A model generated the notes under the pieces. That model had not been told where the DNA came from and made no database searches. It worked only from the letters and a program-made list of their open reading frames with translations. From Desulfovibrio desulfuricans DSM 642 (GTDB lineage Bacteria > Desulfobacterota > Desulfovibrionia > Desulfovibrionales > Desulfovibrionaceae), in the NCBI RefSeq assembly GCF_000420465.1, contig NZ_ATUZ01000011.1, forward strand, positions 62,001 through 126,000: a stretch of DNA of 64,000 nt. The letters run 5' to 3'. Positions 59,758 to 64,000 of this stretch are shown here, in pieces. The translations under genes and the position numbers were made by a program. Within the stretch, counting starts at the first letter, position 1. Every line of letters begins with the position of its first letter.

Positions 59758-61434
59758 ATGTTACGTCTTTCGGGAGCAGAACTCACCATCCGCCTGCTGG
59801 AAAACCAGGGTGTCACGCACATTGCCGGCATCCCGGGCGGTTTCAATCTTCCTCTCTACGATGCCCTCGGGCGCAGTGGAACCATCCGGCACATCCTTGC
59901 CCGTCATGAACAGGGCGCAGGCTTCATCGCTCAGGGCATGGCAAGAGTCACGGGCCGCCCCGGCGTTATCTTTGCCACTTCCGGCCCCGGCGCCACCAAT
60001 ACGCTCACGGCGCTCGCCGATGCGCGCATGGATTCCGTGCCTCTGGTCTGCATTACCGGGCAGGTGCCCCTGAACATGATCGGCACCGATGCCTTTCAGG
60101 AAGTGGACATCTACGGCATGTCCATTCCAGCCACCAAGCACAACTTCATTGTGCGCTCCATTGACGAACTGCTGCGCGTGATTCCCGAGGCCTTTGCCAT
60201 TGCCGCTGGCGACCGCCCCGGCCCTGTGCTGGTGGATATTCCGCGTGACGTGCAGGTGGCGGTGGCTGAATTGCAGGATCTGCCCGCCGCCGGAACTCCC
60301 GCGTCCATGCCGCAGCCAGACCCGCAGGCCCTTGCCCGCGCCGCGGAAATGATGAACGCCGCAAAGCGCCCCCTGTTGTTGCTGGGCGGCGGCACGTCTT
60401 CTCCCGATGCTTCGGCGGCAGTGGTTTCCTTTATGGAGGCCCGCCGTATCCCCGCCGTCATGTCCCTGCGCGGGCTGGGCACGGTGCCGCATGGACATGA
60501 ACTGGCCGTGGGCATGCTTGGCATGCACGGAGCGCGCGCCTCCAACATGCTGGTGGACGAATGCGATTTGCTCATGGTTGTGGGTGCTCGCCTTGGCGAC
60601 CGCGCCACGGGCAGGCTGGACGGTTTTTGCCCCAAGACGGGCCTTGTCCACATTGATATTGATGCCTGCGAGGTGGGCAAGCTGCGTATCCCTCAGGTAG
60701 GTATTACGGCGGACGCGGCAGAGGCTCTTACGGCCCTGCTGCCCCTGTTGCGCAAGACAGACCATGAACCGTGGCTTGAGCGCGTGGCAGCATGCAAGGC
60801 GGAGCACGGCCTGCGTTTTGACCGCACGGATGAGGTCTGTTCGCCTTACGGCATCATCAGGCACGTGGCGGACGCCCTGCACGGCAAGGGCATTGTGAGC
60901 ACGGACGTGGGCCAGCACCAGATGCGCGTGGCTCAGGCCTACCCCATGATGCAGCCCCGGCAGTGGCTCACATCCGGCGGGCTGGGAACAATGGGTTTTG
61001 GCCTGCCTGCCGCCATAGGCGCTGCGCTGGCAAAGCCGGAGGAAACCGTGGTCTGTTTTTCCGGCGATGGCAGCCTGCTCATGAATATTCAGGAAATGGC
61101 CACGGCTGTTGAAAATCAGGCCAACGTCAAGATTATCCTGTGCAACAACGATGGACTGGGGCTGGTGCAGCAACAGCAGGATCTGTTCTTTGGAGGGCGG
61201 CTGTTCGGCTCGACCTTTACGGCGGGCACGGACTTTGTGCGCATTGCCCAGGGCTTTGGCATGCCGGCCATCTGCCTAAACAACGAGCGCGACCCCAGGG
61301 CCGTGCTGGAAAAGGCCTTGGGCACGCCCGGCCCATGCCTGCTTGAAGTGCGCATGAGCGCAGAAGAAAAGGTTTTTCCCATGGTGCCGCCAGGAGCGGC
61401 AAACAGTCAGATGATAGAGGGGGTTAACGCATGA
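59758..61434 (+). CDS. ilvB: Acetolactate synthase large subunit
   Basis: Encodes 558 residues from ATG 59758 (AAAAGGAG about 10 bases before). ThDP-dependent first common step of valine, leucine and isoleucine synthesis. The N-terminus LSGAELTIRLLENQGVTHIAGIPGG, the catalytic glutamate in RHEQGAGFIAQGMAR, TSGGLGTMGFGLPAAIGA and the ThDP motif FSGDGSLLMN...NN are visible. It overlaps ilvN by 4 bases. Confidence 0.95.
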   Translation: MLRLSGAELTIRLLENQGVTHIAGIPGGFNLPLYDALGRSGTIRHILARHEQGAGFIAQGMARVTGRPGVIFATSGPGATNTLTALADARMDSVPLVCITGQVPLNMIGTDAFQEVDIYGMSIPATKHNFIVRSIDELLRVIPEAFAIAAGDRPGPVLVDIPRDVQVAVAELQDLPAAGTPASMPQPDPQALARAAEMMNAAKRPLLLLGGGTSSPDASAAVVSFMEARRIPAVMSLRGLGTVPHGHELAVGMLGMHGARASNMLVDECDLLMVVGARLGDRATGRLDGFCPKTGLVHIDIDACEVGKLRIPQVGITADAAEALTALLPLLRKTDHEPWLERVAACKAEHGLRFDRTDEVCSPYGIIRHVADALHGKGIVSTDVGQHQMRVAQAYPMMQPRQWLTSGGLGTMGFGLPAAIGAALAKPEETVVCFSGDGSLLMNIQEMATAVENQANVKIILCNNDGLGLVQQQQDLFFGGRLFGSTFTAGTDFVRIAQGFGMPAICLNNERDPRAVLEKALGTPGPCLLEVRMSAEEKVFPMVPPGAANSQMIEGVNA

Positions 61435-61727
61435 ACGGTTCCGTGACGAGCGCGCTTACAACTTTGCACTTGAGCGTCAACAATCATCCTGGTGTGCTTT
61501 CGCACGTGTGCGGCCTCTTTGCTGGCCGTGCCTACAACCTTGAGGGCGTGCTTGTTACGCCGGAAGCCGACGGCGATACATGCCGCATGTGGCTGGTGGT
61601 CAAGGACGACGGGCGCATGGAGCAGATTGTCAAGCAGGTGCGCAAGCTGCACGATGTGCTGGATGTGCAGGTGGGGCATGCGGAGCCGACGGTTTTCAAC
61701 CGCCTGGCCGGTTGCCTTGAATGCTGA
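61431..61727 (+). CDS. ilvN: Acetolactate synthase small (regulatory) subunit
   Basis: Encodes 98 residues, a short single-ACT-domain form like E. coli IlvN. TLHLSVNNHPGVLSHVCGLFAGRAYNLEGV is the valine-binding ACT signature. Its ATG overlaps the ilvB stop, ensuring stoichiometric expression. Confidence 0.93.
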   Translation: MNGSVTSALTTLHLSVNNHPGVLSHVCGLFAGRAYNLEGVLVTPEADGDTCRMWLVVKDDGRMEQIVKQVRKLHDVLDVQVGHAEPTVFNRLAGCLEC

Positions 61728-61729
61728 AT

Positions 61730-61772
61730 AAAAGCAGGGCGCGGTGCGTACCAACATAACACCGCGCCCTGC
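61730..61772. terminator. Terminator between ilvN and the PFK-2 gene
   Basis: A perfect 13-bp stem GCAGGGCGCGGTG (61734-61746) pairs with 61760-61772 around a 13-base loop. TTTTATT follows on the minus strand, so it serves the minus-strand gene best; the plus side has no T tract. Confidence 0.75.
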
Positions 61773-61851
61773 GTAACAGGCTGTCCACGGGCTGTGCCCC
61801 TATCTGCCTGCGTTTGATGGACGCGTGGGCAAATGGAGGCGCAGCCATTTT

Positions 61852-63087
61852 TTATTCAGCCAGCAGGCTGGCCCCCGGCCCGCCGTCATAGGGCACGCGT
61901 TCAAAGACCTTGCGGCGCGGGGTCAGGCTGATGTGGTAGTACTGGTTTTGCGGAATGTAGATAAAGGGCACGTCTTCATTGCGCTGCCTCAGAAAGAGCG
62001 AAAGCAGCACCCGGTTGATGGCCTGATGCCCCACAATGATCAGGGGCGCATCCCCAGCCAGAAAAAGCGCCCGCCGCAAACCGCGTTGTACCCGCTCGCG
62101 CAGCAGTGCGTAGCTTTCGCCATTGGGGTAGGTGTAGGTGTATTTGCTGGCGTTGCGGCCTTGGGTGACCTCGGGCATGCGCTCGCGGATTTCGCTGTAG
62201 AGCATGCCCTCGCAATCGCCCGCCCAGATTTCGTCAAATTCCTTAAAGGCCATGGCATGCGCCTCTGGCCGTTCGGTCAGCAACGGTGTTGCCGTTTCGT
62301 GCGAGCGTATGCGCGTGGAGGTAAACACCCACTCAATGGGCTTGTCGCGCAGGTGGGCGGCAAGGGCAAGCGCCTGGGCGCGGCCCGTGGCTGTGAGCGG
62401 CGGGTCGCCGCCAATGCGGCCCCGCAGGTTGAATTCCGTCTGCCCGTGGCGCGCCAGATACAGGCACTGAATCCACACGCTGACAACCATTTCGCGGATA
62501 GCGGGGTAGTAGGGGGAGCTTTCGCAGGGGCGCTCGTCCAGAATGCGGTTGGCTGTGGAATCAACGCGCAGCCAGTATTTTTCGTCCTGCAATGGCTCGT
62601 AGATGGTGTCATAGTAGCTGATGCGCTTCATGAAGCTGGCAAGGGCTTCTTCTTCCGTATAGGAGGCGTATTCCGGCAGGGTGGTCTTGCGGCGTATGCA
62701 GGCATTGAGCAACAGCTGGTCTTCATTGACGCATTCCACAAAGAGCACCGGGTAGTCGGTGAGCGTGGTTTCTATGAGGTGCCTGCGCGCGCGGCTAACG
62801 TTGGTGGCGTCAAGAATGGCCACCTCGCCGTCCTTGGTCAGCCATTCGCGGGCAATCTCCATGTTGCGCATGCAGATCATTTCGCGCGCATCTCGTCCCA
62901 GTTTGTTGTTGGGATCGTAAAAATTGGGGTCGGTGGATTCCGCACCAATGAGCGCGCGGCGCATGTCGCCGTTATTGAACAGCTTTGCGGCAATGCCCTC
63001 GGTCACAAGCCCATCGCGGATGCGCTTTGCCAGAGTGGATTTTCCCCTTGCGGGCAGACCGACCATGGCGACATAAAGTTTCTGCAT
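61852..63087 (-). CDS. Bifunctional 6-phosphofructo-2-kinase / fructose-2,6-bisphosphatase-like protein
   Basis: Encodes 411 residues from ATG 63087 (GGAGG 4 bases before). Residues 1-215 are a PFK-2-type P-loop kinase (YVAMVGLPARGKSTLAKRI, FNNGDMRR, ILDATNVSRARR). Residues ~215-411 are a histidine-phosphatase domain with LYLARHGQTEFNLRGRIGGD and IIVGHQAINRVLL. The arrangement is that of eukaryotic PFKFB, rare in bacteria. Whether it makes fructose-2,6-bisphosphate is unproven; relatives occur in other sulfate reducers. Confidence 0.87.
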   Translation of the reverse strand: MQKLYVAMVGLPARGKSTLAKRIRDGLVTEGIAAKLFNNGDMRRALIGAESTDPNFYDPNNKLGRDAREMICMRNMEIAREWLTKDGEVAILDATNVSRARRHLIETTLTDYPVLFVECVNEDQLLLNACIRRKTTLPEYASYTEEEALASFMKRISYYDTIYEPLQDEKYWLRVDSTANRILDERPCESSPYYPAIREMVVSVWIQCLYLARHGQTEFNLRGRIGGDPPLTATGRAQALALAAHLRDKPIEWVFTSTRIRSHETATPLLTERPEAHAMAFKEFDEIWAGDCEGMLYSEIRERMPEVTQGRNASKYTYTYPNGESYALLRERVQRGLRRALFLAGDAPLIIVGHQAINRVLLSLFLRQRNEDVPFIYIPQNQYYHISLTPRRKVFERVPYDGGPGASLLAE

Positions 63088-63223
63088 ACGACCTCCGTTG
63101 CTGCATGGTAGGAGAAAAGAGAAAAAAATAAAAGAACTCTGCGGGATGGGGCGGGTCGCTCCTTGCCTGCCCGCGATAGCGGTAGTATCATGCAATAAAC
63201 ATATTTACCTGCCGAGTCTTGCC

Positions 63224-64000
63224 ATGAGCATCACGGCCTTTTTCAGAACGCTGGCTTCCCGGTCACACTGGGCCATCCACAGTGTCTGGCTGGTCGTGCT
63301 TGCTGGCGTCCTGTGCGCCAACGTGGTGGATGGTTATTTTCAGCTCCAGGAAAATGAGCTGCGTCTGTTGCTCTCTAAAAGCAGCATTGCCGTCAATATT
63401 GTCAAAATGGAAGTGGGCGGCATCACCCATCTGCTAGACACGGTGGAAAGCGCCGCCATTACCACCAGGGACGAAGACCAGCTTGCCGACAGGCTGCAAG
63501 GTCTGGTGCGGGATAATCCCTTTGTCGCCGCCATTGCTGTCGAGCTCAACGGGGTACCCCTGGCCTCCACTGGCGCTATTTCTTCTGCGTCCACAGCCGT
63601 TTTTTCCCGCTCCACCGCAAGGGGCGGGCTTCCCTCCGTTTCTGTAATCATTGCCCTGAAACCAGAATTCTGGGGATACAAACTGGCGCATGCGTTCAGC
63701 CGCGCAGATGCTAAAGTCGCCGTCTATACAGCCTCTGGCCGTCCTTTGCTGCCCTTTGCCGACCTGGACAACGCTGAAAATGCATTTCTGGCGGAGAGTA
63801 TTGCAAACATGGCACCTGATGCGGCAGCGTTGCACACCCAGCCCATGCGGGCTGATGGGGCGCGGTCCATGCTTGCCTTGCAGCAGGCGGCAGCGCCTTT
63901 TCTGGCGGGCGGCCCTATGGTGGTGGGAACAATCATCAGCACCGAAAGCAGCTATGCTCACTGGCATAGCGACCTGCTCATTCAGGTGCTGATATGGCTG
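63224..64000 (+). CDS. Membrane sensor protein, N-terminal part (cut by window edge)
   Basis: The frame opens at ATG 63224 and runs open for 259 codons to the window edge. A first membrane helix at residues ~15-36 (WAIHSVWLVVLAGVLCANVV) is followed by a ~210-residue periplasmic sensor domain with a hydrophobic turn starting near residue 252 (LLIQVLIWL). This layout is typical of histidine kinases, GGDEF/EAL proteins or chemoreceptors; the output domain is beyond the window. The ribosome site is weak. Confidence 0.7.
   Translation, partial: MSITAFFRTLASRSHWAIHSVWLVVLAGVLCANVVDGYFQLQENELRLLLSKSSIAVNIVKMEVGGITHLLDTVESAAITTRDEDQLADRLQGLVRDNPFVAAIAVELNGVPLASTGAISSASTAVFSRSTARGGLPSVSVIIALKPEFWGYKLAHAFSRADAKVAVYTASGRPLLPFADLDNAENAFLAESIANMAPDAAALHTQPMRADGARSMLALQQAAAPFLAGGPMVVGTIISTESSYAHWHSDLLIQVLIWL

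Noticed and set aside
1..64000. CRISPR arrays, tRNA/rRNA genes, transposase genes, prophage
   Set aside because: No regularly spaced direct repeats, no tRNA-like or rRNA stretches and no recombinase or transposase reading frames were seen on either strand.

Overview
The window is a high-GC bacterial chromosome segment. Its gene content fits a sulfate-reducing deltaproteobacterium of the Desulfovibrio type. The indications are an archaeal-type entry to the shikimate pathway (ADH synthase plus DHQ synthase II) in one operon with pheA, aroA and tyrA; an flhB-flhA / flhF-flhG-fliA-cheY flagellar block; a DUF134 / DUF5320-like / Mrp module; and a bifunctional PFK-2/FBPase-2-like protein. This placement is inferred from gene content and gene order alone. 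I recognised no tRNA, rRNA, CRISPR array, prophage or transposase gene.

Layout. 1-1065: end of a polysaccharide or glycosylation locus (GT11 fucosyltransferase tail, DUF268-type methyltransferase). 1190-4950: fliR, a ferredoxin-nitroreductase fusion, cheV (behind a sigma-28-like promoter) and nth. 5112-7930: small metabolic genes (cutA, PfkB kinase, VOC protein, DMT-type transporter, ybaK). 8087-9951: DUF134 regulator, Gly/Met-rich small protein and Mrp ATPase around a symmetrical palindromic operator. 10105-16668: aldA, cupin, a large MscS channel, a DUF362 protein and thiE, followed by a MITE-like element. 17058-20989: four-gene operon behind an excellent sigma-54 promoter (lytic-transglycosylase-like protein, GT9 glycosyltransferase, two unknown proteins), probably flagellar. 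21175-27288: two TraT-like lipoproteins, topA-xdhC and a membrane-anchored unknown. 27647-34371: RND tripartite efflux operon and a secreted unknown. 34457-43133: flagellar block (fliL group, cheY, fliA, flhG, flhF, flhA, flhB). 43298-48922: aromatic amino acid operon with its leader. 48960-55609: DHH phosphoesterase, CbiR-like protein, PreP-type protease and a DUF2079 membrane protein. 55851-57647: rpsB-tsf. 57896-63087: TerC-CBS protein, ilvB-ilvN with leader, and PFK-2/FBPase-2. 63224-64000: start of a membrane sensor protein cut by the window edge.

The main discovery is a pair of translation-coupled attenuators that no ORF caller would report. Upstream of the aromatic operon, a 34-codon reading frame contains the run FSWYYFAYF. 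It is followed by a textbook intrinsic terminator, and an 8-bp antiterminator pairing can be drawn between leader codons 28-30 and the terminator 5' arm. Upstream of ilvBN, a 31-codon reading frame rich in Val/Leu/Ile (VALLSIMCAVVV) precedes another strong terminator. In this one genome, two biosynthetic operons therefore appear to be controlled by ribosome-mediated attenuation with mixed-amino-acid sensing.

The flagellar genes are split among several transcription units with recognisable promoters: sigma-54 before flhF and before the 20.9-kb operon, and sigma-28 before cheV. Since fliA (sigma-28) lies in the flhF operon, a sigma-54 to FliA to late-gene cascade is readable from the sequence.
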